NCBI GenBank assembly: GCA_025210475.1
Contig: JAOARW010000111.1
Location: 62,001 to 126,000, forward strand
Length of the DNA: 64,000 nt
Reading direction: 5' to 3'
DNA from: Carboxylicivirga sp.
GTDB lineage: Bacteria; Bacteroidota; Bacteroidia; Bacteroidales; Marinilabiliaceae
Of this stretch, positions 44,656 through 53,543 are shown piece by piece; positions within the stretch are counted from its first letter, which is position 1; each line of letters opens with the position of its first letter. The position numbers and the translations under genes were made by a program. The notes under the pieces were generated by a model that did no database searches, had not been told where the DNA came from, and saw nothing but the letters and a program-made list of their open reading frames with translations.

Positions 44656-44829
44656 TCGAACAACCTGACCTATTTCAATCCATTCAAACCCCAAATGGGT
44701 GTTTGCAGCACTATTAATTCAATTATCTTTGAGAAGTAATGCACCATTTGCCATTAAAGTGGAAAAGCATAAAACTGTCAATTATAAAAACAACATCTAT
44801 ACAAGAATACTACAAAACACAGACAGAAA

Positions 44830-46374
44830 ATGAAATTCAAAATCACCTCACGAATTAAATTGTCGATAACACTACTGCTAACGCTGTTTTGTTTAAACAA
44901 TTGCACATCACCGAACAAACAAAGCACACCACCTAACATTATTGTCTTCCTGGTGGATGACATGGGATTAATGGACACATCGCTTCCGTTTATTTGCGAT
45001 GACAATGGTGAAATGATTAAGCAACCACTGAATGACTATTACCGAACACCTAATATGGAAAAGTTAGCCGCTCAGGGGGTTCGTTTCACCAATTTCTACG
45101 CCCATTCGGTTTGCTCACCAACTCGCTCTTCTATTCTTAACGGACAGAATTCTGCTCGCCACAGAACTACTAACTGGATTAAATCGGAGAACAATAACCG
45201 AACAAAATATGGTCCGGCTGATTGGAACTGGAAAGGACTCGACAAGTCATCTGTTACGTTACCACGTGTACTTCAACAAGACGGCTACCGAACCATCCAT
45301 GTTGGCAAAGCACATTTTGGCCCCATCGATAGCGAAGGAGAAAACCCTTTAAACCTCGGATTTGATGTTAACATTGCAGGGAACTCATATGGTCAGCCCG
45401 GCAGTTACTATGGCGAGGAAGGCTATGGACACATTAAGGGAAATAAATCAAGAGCTGTGCCCGGATTAGAAAAATACCACGGCACGGAAACCTTCCTGAG
45501 CGAGGCACTTACCCTGGAAGCCAATGCCAAAATCACCGAAGCACAGCAGGAAGGTAAACCTTTCTTCTTATACATGGCTCACTATGCGGTGCATGCTCCA
45601 TTCCACAGCGACCCTCGTTTTGCTGATCATTATAAAGACTCTGGTAAAAGCGAAAAAGCACAGGCCTATGCCACACTTATCGAAGGAATAGACAAATCCT
45701 TGGGTGATATTGTACAGCATGTGAAAGATTTGGGTATTGGTGAAAATACAATGATTATTTTCCTGGGTGATAACGGATCGGATGCACCACTGCCCATTGT
45801 AGACAATTACAGTAGTTCTGAACCTTTAAAAGGGAAAAAAGGAAAGCATTGGGAAGGTGGTATGCGCGTACCATTTATCGCCTCATGGATTTCACCTGAC
45901 GAAACAGCAAGCTGCCAAAAACAAACACCAATAGCCGTTAATTCGGTTCAAAAGCAAATGGGTACTGTTATTGACCTATTTCCAACCATTTGCACAATGG
46001 CCAATACTCACTATCCTGAATCGTATGTACTGGATGGTTTCACCTTACAACAGCAGTTGGCCGGCGAACACAACACTGAACGAAACGAGAATTTTCTTAA
46101 TCATTTTCCACACCAGCATCGCTCCAGCTATTTTAGCAGCCTTGTAAAGTCTGACTGGAAAATAATTTACCATTATTCAGTGGAAGGCGAACCAGGCTAT
46201 GAGCTATTCAACCTAAAGGATGATCCATTTGAAAGCAATAATCTGGCAGAAACTAAGCCTGAACAACTACTGATAATGATGAATGCTTTGGAAAAAGAAT
46301 TAAGCGATAAAAAGGTGCTCTATCCTGAGAAAGACGGGCAGCCAATAGCTTTAATCATGCCAGGAAAAAACTAA
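44830..46374 (+). CDS. Sulfatase, family S1 (C-S-P-T-R motif), lipoprotein
   Basis: A 514-residue exported sulfatase; the signal ends LFCLNNCTSPN with Cys26. Motifs: VFLVDDMGLMDTSLPF (Ca site), SVCSPTRSSILNGQNS (formylglycine Cys), HVGKAHFGP (His replaces the Trp-His of the usual GKWHLG), FLGDNGSDAPL and KGKKGKHWEGG. The length and the extended N-terminal loop (FICDDNGEMIKQPLNDYY) distinguish it from the four-gene sulfatase array, so it probably cuts a different sulfate linkage. Ends before a strong bidirectional terminator. Confidence 0.92.
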   Translation: MKFKITSRIKLSITLLLTLFCLNNCTSPNKQSTPPNIIVFLVDDMGLMDTSLPFICDDNGEMIKQPLNDYYRTPNMEKLAAQGVRFTNFYAHSVCSPTRSSILNGQNSARHRTTNWIKSENNNRTKYGPADWNWKGLDKSSVTLPRVLQQDGYRTIHVGKAHFGPIDSEGENPLNLGFDVNIAGNSYGQPGSYYGEEGYGHIKGNKSRAVPGLEKYHGTETFLSEALTLEANAKITEAQQEGKPFFLYMAHYAVHAPFHSDPRFADHYKDSGKSEKAQAYATLIEGIDKSLGDIVQHVKDLGIGENTMIIFLGDNGSDAPLPIVDNYSSSEPLKGKKGKHWEGGMRVPFIASWISPDETASCQKQTPIAVNSVQKQMGTVIDLFPTICTMANTHYPESYVLDGFTLQQQLAGEHNTERNENFLNHFPHQHRSSYFSSLVKSDWKIIYHYSVEGEPGYELFNLKDDPFESNNLAETKPEQLLIMMNALEKELSDKKVLYPEKDGQPIALIMPGKN

Positions 46375-46396
46375 AAGAACTAGACCATATAAAATT

Positions 46397-46434
46397 AAAA
46401 AGCACCTTTGATTCGTTAATCAAGGTGCTTTTTG
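46397..46434. terminator. Bidirectional terminator between sulfatase and aldolase genes
   Basis: AAAAGCACCTTTGATT and AATCAAGGTGCTTTTT form a near-perfect 15-bp stem with a short CGTT-containing loop, with A- and T-runs at the ends. Confidence 0.92.
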
Positions 46435-46465
46435 TTTGAAGAACTATTTTACTGTTTATTTACAG

Positions 46466-47131
46466 TCAAAAATCAATATCGTATAAGCCTTTAGCATCTT
46501 TTTCAAACCACTCCACACTCATGTCCGTCATTGGGTGACTGCGCAAGCGCTCCAATATCTCGAAGTTGATGGTAGCCGCCTGACTGCCCATCATGCTCAC
46601 CCGGTGAACCTGGTCAACCGTTTTAAAGCTGGCAGCCAACACTTTTGTTTTCAATCCGAATCGCTCAATATTTTCAACAATATTACCAACCACCTCAATA
46701 CCATGCGATGAAATATTGTCTAAACGATTGACATAGGGAGCTACCCAATCGGCACCGGCTCTTGCAGCTACCAAAGCTTGCTGCTGCGTAAAAATAGCTG
46801 TCGCCGTTACATTAATACCGGCATCTTTAATCATGGGCATGGCCTTATAACCTTGCTCAGTGACCGGTATTTTTGCAAAATAATTATCCCCCAAGCCATA
46901 TTTTGCTTTGTAAGCTTTTGCTTCGCGCAACATACCTTCGGCCTGATTGCTAATCATCTGCACATGTAGCATTTTATCCTGCACAATCTCAATCAACTCC
47001 GGCATAATTACCGACATAGGCTTATTGGCCTGTGCAATAATCGTTGGATTAGTGGTCACCCCTTCTAAAGGAAAGTAATAAAACAACTTCCTTAACTCCT
47101 CAACATTAGCTGTATCGGCTAAATAAATCAT
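46466..47131 (-). CDS. Fructose-6-phosphate aldolase-like enzyme (small transaldolase family)
   Basis: A 221-residue class I aldolase of the FSA/TalC family. Compared with E. coli FSA the key residues are all present: Asp6, Asn28 (VTTNPTIIA), Gln58, the Schiff-base Lys87 (FAKIPVTEQG), Thr111 and Tyr133 (APYVNRLD). Tyr at that last place, rather than Phe, favours aldol cleavage over transaldolase transfer. It would cleave fructose 6-phosphate or a related ketose phosphate to dihydroxyacetone or hydroxyacetone plus an aldehyde phosphate. It is last in the GntR-divergent cluster, 197 bases after the ADH gene, and may have an extra promoter. Confidence 0.87.
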   Translation of the reverse strand: MIYLADTANVEELRKLFYYFPLEGVTTNPTIIAQANKPMSVIMPELIEIVQDKMLHVQMISNQAEGMLREAKAYKAKYGLGDNYFAKIPVTEQGYKAMPMIKDAGINVTATAIFTQQQALVAARAGADWVAPYVNRLDNISSHGIEVVGNIVENIERFGLKTKVLAASFKTVDQVHRVSMMGSQAATINFEILERLRSHPMTDMSVEWFEKDAKGLYDIDF

Positions 47132-47328
47132 ATTCTTTGTATTTATCTGTTACAATGGATCGTTAGATTCTCGACGAAAGACATAAGCCTGATTTTATAT
47201 CATTAAAGTTTATTAAAACACAAATAATCTTAAAAAAACCAGTCTCTCATTATCAATACTATTCAAAACCTAAGCAACCAATATGTTATAATTTGATATT
47301 TAATACCAGCGCTTTCACGCTCAAACTA

Positions 47329-48597
47329 TCAGACAAAGTTAGCTAACAAATATTCTTCTGCCTCAACATTCCACAAGCCATTATGCTTTTCGCACAATTC
47401 GGCCAATTTTGCAAATACCTCATTGGTCTCGCCCATTGCTTTAAAATCGGCAATAGCTGTCAGTGGCATTTCCACATGTGGATAGATCAATTTTTTACCG
47501 CCTTGAATATTCGGCAGGTCAAGCGTCGCCTCGGGCACCACATTTAAGCCTCCGATGTGCGTCACCAATCCTGCCGGATCAAGCCCTTTGGTCATAATCT
47601 CCAGAGCTTCTTTCATATCGTATGTATTACCACCCGATGTACCCACAATGTGCGTGTAAGCATAGTGTACATTGTAGAAATTCATCTTAGCCGAGAAATC
47701 AGTATTCGATGGCCCAGCGAAGAAGTTCAGGCAGCCATCGAAACCAAGAATGGCATCTCCCTGCTCGATTACCTGAGGCACCGGAGCAAACACAAAAACA
47801 TCGTTATAACCATCTCCTCCGGTCAGTTCACGAAGGCCGGCTACAGCATCATCCATGGCCGAAGTATTAACATAGCGCAAGTCAATACCTCTTGATTTGG
47901 CAAATTCAACTGTATACAAACTGGCTGCTCTATCCAATCGTTCCTGATCAATATCTGTTACCACCAAAAGCGATGGCTTACGGTCTTCGCGACGAAGGGC
48001 ATAATTGATTGCTGCCAAACCCATTGGCCCAACACCGGCTAAGATGGCCATTTTACCCCCATCTACAATCTCCATATCGTGCACATAACTACCTGCTTTG
48101 GTGTGGTAATTGGCATGCATGGCACCAATCACACAACTTAAAGGCTCAGCTAATGAAGCCGGATAAAAACCGGGTCCGTCATAAGCCAATAAACAGTCCT
48201 GTACCAAAACATCTTTAGGAATGATGACATAGGTAGCATCGCCACCAATGTGCTGATAAGAATAGCCTGGCGCACTTAAGACTCCTACCGGGCCATCTTC
48301 GTAATAAATGGCTGGCTGAATAGAAAACTTCTGTCCCGCCTTGAATTTATCAGTCCAGTTAGCACCAACCTCAACAATTTCACCGGCAAACTCATGACCT
48401 ATGATAATCGGATTCTCCGCTATATCATCAGGCACACGCTTATGGTCCGTTGCCTGGTTAGCGGCCTTATAGCTCGACATACATAAACTATCCGTCACTA
48501 CTTTTGCCAATACCTCATCTTCTGTAATCGGAGGTAATTCGAACTCTTCTATGCGAAGGTCTTTTTTACCGTATAATCTTACTGCTTTTGTTTTCAT
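47329..48597 (-). CDS. Zinc-dependent dehydrogenase, L-sorbose-1-phosphate reductase-like
   Basis: A 422-residue medium-chain dehydrogenase. ATG at 48597 is preferred to the upstream TTG because MKTKAVRLYGKKDLRIEEF is the usual family start. Zn-site segments are DSLCMSSYKAA and IIIGHEFAGEIVEVG. The nucleotide-binding motif is ILAGVGPMGLAAI, followed by a long family-specific segment (ELTGGDGYNDVFVFAP; HIVGTSGGNTYDM). It resembles SorE-type enzymes that interconvert L-sorbose 1-phosphate and D-glucitol 6-phosphate. Together with the next gene upstream (sorbitol-6-phosphate-dehydrogenase-like SDR), a polyol-phosphate/ketose-phosphate interconversion is likely. Confidence 0.83.
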   Translation of the reverse strand: MKTKAVRLYGKKDLRIEEFELPPITEDEVLAKVVTDSLCMSSYKAANQATDHKRVPDDIAENPIIIGHEFAGEIVEVGANWTDKFKAGQKFSIQPAIYYEDGPVGVLSAPGYSYQHIGGDATYVIIPKDVLVQDCLLAYDGPGFYPASLAEPLSCVIGAMHANYHTKAGSYVHDMEIVDGGKMAILAGVGPMGLAAINYALRREDRKPSLLVVTDIDQERLDRAASLYTVEFAKSRGIDLRYVNTSAMDDAVAGLRELTGGDGYNDVFVFAPVPQVIEQGDAILGFDGCLNFFAGPSNTDFSAKMNFYNVHYAYTHIVGTSGGNTYDMKEALEIMTKGLDPAGLVTHIGGLNVVPEATLDLPNIQGGKKLIYPHVEMPLTAIADFKAMGETNEVFAKLAELCEKHNGLWNVEAEEYLLANFV

Positions 48598-48687
48598 TTT
48601 TTTAAGTATCAAGACATAAGACACAAGAATCAAGACTATAGCCCATTAAATCACATCAAACATCATCATTCAAAAATCATATATCAT

Positions 48688-49809
48688 CTACCTCAACATT
48701 TCCTGCCCGCCTGTAACCGGCACGGCCTGTCCTGTTTCGTATTCCTGATCAATCACGTAAACAATGGCTTTGGTTACGTCTTTAACCCGGCAACCTCTGC
48801 CTGCCGGCACTTGCTTCTCGTAATGCGCCTGCACATCAGCTATCGATTTGGCACCTGGCACCTTACCTGCCTTCAGGTACTGAACAAACAAACCATTTTC
48901 CGGATCGCTCCACAAGGGCCCATCAAAGAAATTGCCCGGACAAATAGAATTTACCTTTATATTGTGTGGCATCAGCTCCAGAGCAAATGACTGGGTCAGC
49001 CCAATGCCACCAAACTTACCACCTGCATAGGCAAAGTTGCGGTTGCTACCTTTAAGCCCTGACTTTGAATTCACCTGGATAATATCCATATAATGATCAG
49101 GTGCAGCCATCGATTGCAGTTTCATAACTCGCGACGCATGCTTGGCGCAATAGAAGTAACCCGTATAGTTCACTTTGGTCATTAAATCAAAGGTATCCGG
49201 GTCCATCTCGTCCAATCCTCCGGCACGCAAGATTCCGGCATTACTAATGATGGCATCCACACCACCCAGTTGAAGCACAGTCTGGTCAATCAAGTTCCGC
49301 ACCGAGCCCGAATCACCCACATTGGTATTCACAAAAATGGCTTTATTATTTCTCCCTTTGCTATTCAGCTTGCTCACCATCTCTTGCCCAACCGCCTCAT
49401 TTAAATCGGCCACTACAATGTGTGCTCCTTTATCAAAAAGCTCTTCAGCAACTCCGCCTCCGAAGCCCTGGGCTCCGCCCGTTACAATAACGATGCGATT
49501 ACCAACCACTTCATTACTTTCCTTACTGAAGTCATCCACCAGGATCGCTCCTTTATTCTTAAGGACAACAGCTTTTACAGCCACGCTTCTCTCTCTGATC
49601 TGTTGTTTCAACTCAGCAATCAATTGCTCTTCATTATCAGATGCATCTACGACAATGCAATTGTTTGCATCGATAGCACTATCAATCTGTTTAAGCGCCT
49701 CAATTGAATCTACAGCCTTCCCGTTTTCATTTATAATTCCCTTACATGTCACCAGACCTTGCTCCGACAAGCACATTCGGGTTATTGCCAATATATCAAT
49801 CAACTCCAT
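48688..49809 (-). CDS. SDR dehydrogenase, sorbitol-6-phosphate 2-dehydrogenase-like, with N-terminal extension
   Basis: A 373-residue protein. Residues ~105-373 are a short-chain dehydrogenase: IVTGGAQGFGGGVAEEL (cofactor), ISNAGILRAGG, QVNSKSG...FAYAGGKFGG (Ser, Tyr, Lys) and NSICPGNFFDGPLW, close to SrlD-type enzymes. Residues 1-~104 form an extra alpha/beta domain (NNCIVVDASDNEEQLIAEL; VVLKNKGAILVDDF) that I do not recognise; it might derive from the aldolase/SDR fusions of rhamnose metabolism. The start codon overlaps the end of the PHP gene by 14 bases, so translation is coupled. Confidence 0.8.
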   Translation of the reverse strand: MELIDILAITRMCLSEQGLVTCKGIINENGKAVDSIEALKQIDSAIDANNCIVVDASDNEEQLIAELKQQIRERSVAVKAVVLKNKGAILVDDFSKESNEVVGNRIVIVTGGAQGFGGGVAEELFDKGAHIVVADLNEAVGQEMVSKLNSKGRNNKAIFVNTNVGDSGSVRNLIDQTVLQLGGVDAIISNAGILRAGGLDEMDPDTFDLMTKVNYTGYFYCAKHASRVMKLQSMAAPDHYMDIIQVNSKSGLKGSNRNFAYAGGKFGGIGLTQSFALELMPHNIKVNSICPGNFFDGPLWSDPENGLFVQYLKAGKVPGAKSIADVQAHYEKQVPAGRGCRVKDVTKAIVYVIDQEYETGQAVPVTGGQEMLR

Positions 49810-51031
49810 GAAGTTCTTTTTTACAAGTTACATGTTTAATTACAGCGTTACCAAGCTCATAGAATTCTTTACGTCGCTCAGCTTCAAAAACGCCCTTATC
49901 ATCCAAAATACCCTTGCCATTTTTGGCAAATAAATACTGGTGAGCAGCTAAAACACAAGCGCCTTCATAATTGATTTGCATCAACTCATCGTCCAGCTTA
50001 ACACCGCCTTTAGCCTTCACTTCAATGGGTTGTTTTCCCGGACTGTTATGCTCAGTACCGAACGTAACAACAAATCCTTTATCCCTCAGGTATGTTGAAT
50101 ATTCTTTTAATGTTTGGTGCGTATTACGCGTAGGTATCAATTCCACCGAATAGATATTTCGACGTTTTAAATCAGCGGCCACCTTGTGCAACTCTCTTTC
50201 GAAATCAGTATAGCCTTTAACCGCATCAGCCAGGAATGGATAAGTTGGTACACCACCGGCCTTTAGTATAATTTCTTTAATCACACTGCTTTCTGCAAAA
50301 GCCTCAGGACTTTCTTCTACATAGGCAGGTTTTCCGGCTTTAAGCAATTCATTGCGGATAATGTTTTCCATGCCCGATGATGAGTGCAATTGCTCCTCGA
50401 AATATTTATTTCCGAATAGTAAAAGATAAAAGCCCAGCAGGCGTTCTTCTGAGCGATAATGACGTTCGGCCAGCATGCGGATTGCCAAGGCCAGATGACG
50501 CTCCCGCACATGCCCTCTGGTCAGTTCCTTTTTAATGGTTTCAAAGTCCAGCTCGTAACCAAAGCCAACCTCTTTAATCCATTTATTAAGCTTATCGGTC
50601 ATCTCTTTCGAGCGCTCATTGTTTAAATCCATAATCTTATCCAATATCTTCTGATCTTCATCGGATAACACAGATGGATAAGCCAGAGCCTTACCACTAA
50701 TGTATATACGTCCCGGATTAGACGGATCATTGATTAATAATCCATTTTTCTGGTCTTCGCGATTGATGCCAATAAACTCCACATTAAACATGGGATATAG
50801 TCCTCTTTTAAAGGCACCATCACACCATTTTTCGTATGCTTCAAAAGTGTAAAAATCATTAACACCAAGCACTTCAACCTTTTCTTCCAGCGCCTGATCC
50901 AATGCCTCATCAATCGATGAAAAAGCACTAAAAGAGAATGGTGTATGTAAATGGTTATTCACTTTCAAAACAGTATTCTCACCCGAAATCTTTTCGGGTG
51001 AGAACAGCTTCATATTTTCTAGATAGCCCAT
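49796..51031 (-). CDS. PHP-domain protein of unknown substrate
   Basis: About 411 residues; ATG at 51031 is chosen over a TTG at 51055 that would run back into the E1 gene. The N-terminus carries the first PHP motif, VNNHLHTPFSFSAF (metal His pair), followed by VLGVNDFYTFEAYEKW. Later metal-binding candidates are in GGVPTYPFLAD and TFGTEHNSPGKQPIEV. PHP proteins hydrolyse phosphoesters (histidinol phosphate, nucleotides, polymerase pyrophosphate) using three metals. A central helical insert (~125-240) with many Arg and Glu is unlike HisK or PolX. It sits between E1 and the SDR, so it probably handles a pathway sugar phosphate (inference). Confidence 0.72.
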   Translation of the reverse strand: MGYLENMKLFSPEKISGENTVLKVNNHLHTPFSFSAFSSIDEALDQALEEKVEVLGVNDFYTFEAYEKWCDGAFKRGLYPMFNVEFIGINREDQKNGLLINDPSNPGRIYISGKALAYPSVLSDEDQKILDKIMDLNNERSKEMTDKLNKWIKEVGFGYELDFETIKKELTRGHVRERHLALAIRMLAERHYRSEERLLGFYLLLFGNKYFEEQLHSSSGMENIIRNELLKAGKPAYVEESPEAFAESSVIKEIILKAGGVPTYPFLADAVKGYTDFERELHKVAADLKRRNIYSVELIPTRNTHQTLKEYSTYLRDKGFVVTFGTEHNSPGKQPIEVKAKGGVKLDDELMQINYEGACVLAAHQYLFAKNGKGILDDKGVFEAERRKEFYELGNAVIKHVTCKKELHGVD

Positions 51032-51044
51032 ACCTGATATATTA

Positions 51045-53513
51045 TTAGATACCAAGTTTTGAGCGACGAATCATTTCTGCATTGGTGAAATTATTATTCA
51101 CCATGTGACCTTTCAAAGGCACAATCTTTTCATGAATGGCATCCAGCATCCACTCTTTAGTTGGGAAGAAATAGTCTTCCAACTCATAGGCTGGTGTAAT
51201 CCAATTGCGCGAACCAACTACTACCGGTGGTGCATCCAACTCGTCGAAGGCCAGCTCCGTAATGCGCTGTGCCATATCCTTAAGGAACGAACCACGCTCG
51301 TTGGCATCGCTGGTTAATAGGATGCGACCTGTTTTCTTAAGGCTTTCAACAACCGGTTCATAATTGAACGGTACGATGGAACGGGCATCAATAACCTCGG
51401 CCGACATGCCATACTTTTCTTCCAGCTCTTTAGCCGCTTCCAGTGCACGATAAACGGTAGCACCGATGGATAGTATGGTAATGTCCTTACCTTCTTTCTT
51501 CACATCCGGCTCTCCAAACGGAATTTCGTAATATTCCTCAGGCACCCCACCTTCGTGGAACTGCTCGCCAATATCGTAGATACGCTGGCTCTCGAAGAAA
51601 ATAACCGGATCAGTTCCCTGAAGAGCTGTGTTCATCAAACCTTTGGCATCGTAAGGAGTAGCCGGGAAACAAACTTTCAGCCCTGGAATATGCGCTACCA
51701 ATGATGACCAATCCTGCGAGTGTTGCGCCCCATATTTAGAGCCAACCGATACACGAATCACCACCGGCATCTTAATCACATTACCCGACATGGCTTGCCA
51801 CTTAGGTAACTGGTTAAACACCTCATCACCACAACGACCCAAGAAATCGCAATACATGATTTCTGGAATCACACGACCACCACACATGGCATAACCAATG
51901 GCCGTACCAATAATAGAAGCCTCAGAAATAGGTGAGTTAAACAAACGCTGATAAGGCAATGCCTCGGTCAATCCACGGTACACGGCAAAAGCACCACCCC
52001 AATCGCGGTTTTCTTCACCGTAAGCAACCAATGTTGGATCTTTATAGAAACGGTCCACAATGGCTTCGAATAAACCATCGCGCAATTGATATTGTTTAAT
52101 TTTCGAGAATGGCTTGCCATTGGCATCAAAAGCAAAACGTTCTTTCTTGGCAATCTGCTTCACGCGTGGATTCTCTTCCATCGGATGATTCACTTCCACC
52201 GGACGATCTTCCATCTTGTCTTCGCTACCTTCAGAGAACATCATCTCTCCAATAATCTCAGGATGTTTCACCAAATCCATACGTGGCGACACCTCTTCGT
52301 CAATGGCTAAGGTCATAGAGTATTTCATCAACTCAGTTACATCGGCCTTAATACCATCAAGCTCATCCTGGGCAACAACACCAGCCTTCACCAACTCGGC
52401 TCCGAATGAAGCAATACAATCCTGCTTTTCCCATGCCTCAATCTCTTCTTTACTACGGTACGATGAGGCATCAGACGGTGAGTGACCACTATAACGATAG
52501 GTCAATACATCTAATAATACAGGACCTTTTTTATCTTTTAATAATTCGAGTTTGCGCTGATAAGCATCGATCACGGCCAATGGATTATAACCATCCACCC
52601 GCTCGGCATGCATACTATCGCGGTTAACACCGGCTCCAATACGCGCAGCAATGTCGTAGCCCATGGTTTCACCACATGTCTGGCCACCCATTCCGTACTG
52701 GTTATTCATGATGTTGAAGATGATGGGCAAACCACCTTTATAGGCACCTTCCCACAATTGCTCAAACTGGTCCATTGATGCGAATGCCAGGCCTTCCCAC
52801 ACAGGGCCACAGGCCATGGAAGCATCGCCAATATTAGCAACCACAACACCATCTTTCTGATTCACTTTCTTAAACAAGGCAGCACCAACAGCAATATCCC
52901 CCGAACCACCAACAATGGCATTATTTGGATAAACACCAAATGGCGTGAAGAAGGCGTGCATTGAACCACCTAAACCTTTGTTAAAGCCTGTTTCGCGGGC
53001 AAAAATCTCGGCCAGTGTTCCGTAAACAAGGAAGCGACGTGCCAGCGATTTTAAATCACCCTGGTGATTTTCTGATACGATTTTTAAAATGGTTCCATCA
53101 AAGAAGTTTTTCATCACTTCCATCAAGGCCTCATCATCCATTTTATGAATGGCTGACATTCCTTTGGCTAAAATCTCACCATGCGAACGGTGCGAACCAA
53201 AGATGAAATCCTGCTCATCGAGGTGGTATGCCATACCAACTGCCGCTGATTCCTGACCAATGGATAAGTGAGCCGGACCGGGATGGTTGTAGCCAATACC
53301 CTGATATTCTCCTTTAACTTTAATTTCATTCAGCATGGTTTCGAATTCACGAATCAAAACCATATCGTGGTAAATACCGACAAACTGCTCTTTTGAGAAA
53401 TTAACTTTCTCCTCTTCGATGGTTTTATCGTATTGATTAACCGGTATATCTTTAAATTCTATTTTACTTGCTTGACGAACCTTTGCAGGATCTATAAATT
53501 GTGACTTTGGCAT
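51045..53513 (-). CDS. 2-oxoacid dehydrogenase E1, alpha and beta subunits fused
   Basis: An 822-residue thiamine-diphosphate enzyme. Residues ~45-420 match E1-alpha: GPAHLSIGQESAAVG, FGSHRSHGEILAKG, GGSMHAFF and the ThDP/Mg motif NIGDASMACGPVWEGLAFASM...NIMNNQYGMGG. Residues ~480-815 match E1-beta: GEENRDWGGAFAVYRGL, FNSPISEASIIGTAIGYAM, YCDFLGRCGDEVFNQ, HSQDWSSLVAHIPGLKV and VIDARSIVPFNYE. Fused E1 chains occur in branched-chain and acetoin-type complexes. Its E2 and E3 are directly upstream. The substrate, a 2-oxoacid or alpha-diketone, cannot be settled, but it is unlikely to be the main pyruvate or branched-chain complex given its sugar-phosphate neighbours. Confidence 0.88.
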   Translation of the reverse strand: MPKSQFIDPAKVRQASKIEFKDIPVNQYDKTIEEEKVNFSKEQFVGIYHDMVLIREFETMLNEIKVKGEYQGIGYNHPGPAHLSIGQESAAVGMAYHLDEQDFIFGSHRSHGEILAKGMSAIHKMDDEALMEVMKNFFDGTILKIVSENHQGDLKSLARRFLVYGTLAEIFARETGFNKGLGGSMHAFFTPFGVYPNNAIVGGSGDIAVGAALFKKVNQKDGVVVANIGDASMACGPVWEGLAFASMDQFEQLWEGAYKGGLPIIFNIMNNQYGMGGQTCGETMGYDIAARIGAGVNRDSMHAERVDGYNPLAVIDAYQRKLELLKDKKGPVLLDVLTYRYSGHSPSDASSYRSKEEIEAWEKQDCIASFGAELVKAGVVAQDELDGIKADVTELMKYSMTLAIDEEVSPRMDLVKHPEIIGEMMFSEGSEDKMEDRPVEVNHPMEENPRVKQIAKKERFAFDANGKPFSKIKQYQLRDGLFEAIVDRFYKDPTLVAYGEENRDWGGAFAVYRGLTEALPYQRLFNSPISEASIIGTAIGYAMCGGRVIPEIMYCDFLGRCGDEVFNQLPKWQAMSGNVIKMPVVIRVSVGSKYGAQHSQDWSSLVAHIPGLKVCFPATPYDAKGLMNTALQGTDPVIFFESQRIYDIGEQFHEGGVPEEYYEIPFGEPDVKKEGKDITILSIGATVYRALEAAKELEEKYGMSAEVIDARSIVPFNYEPVVESLKKTGRILLTSDANERGSFLKDMAQRITELAFDELDAPPVVVGSRNWITPAYELEDYFFPTKEWMLDAIHEKIVPLKGHMVNNNFTNAEMIRRSKLGI

Positions 53514-53543
53514 TATTACTGATTTTAGGAATTTACAATAGGA

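Noticed and set aside
46466..47131. Calling the small aldolase a transaldolase
   Set aside because: Tyr133 corresponds to the FSA tyrosine; transaldolases have Phe there. Aldolase function is favoured, though transfer activity is not excluded.
49322..49933. 203-residue plus-strand ORF
   Set aside because: It lies antisense to the SDR and PHP genes, has Ser/Thr/Pro-rich shadow composition, no motif and no ribosome site. The minus-strand genes carry complete catalytic motifs.
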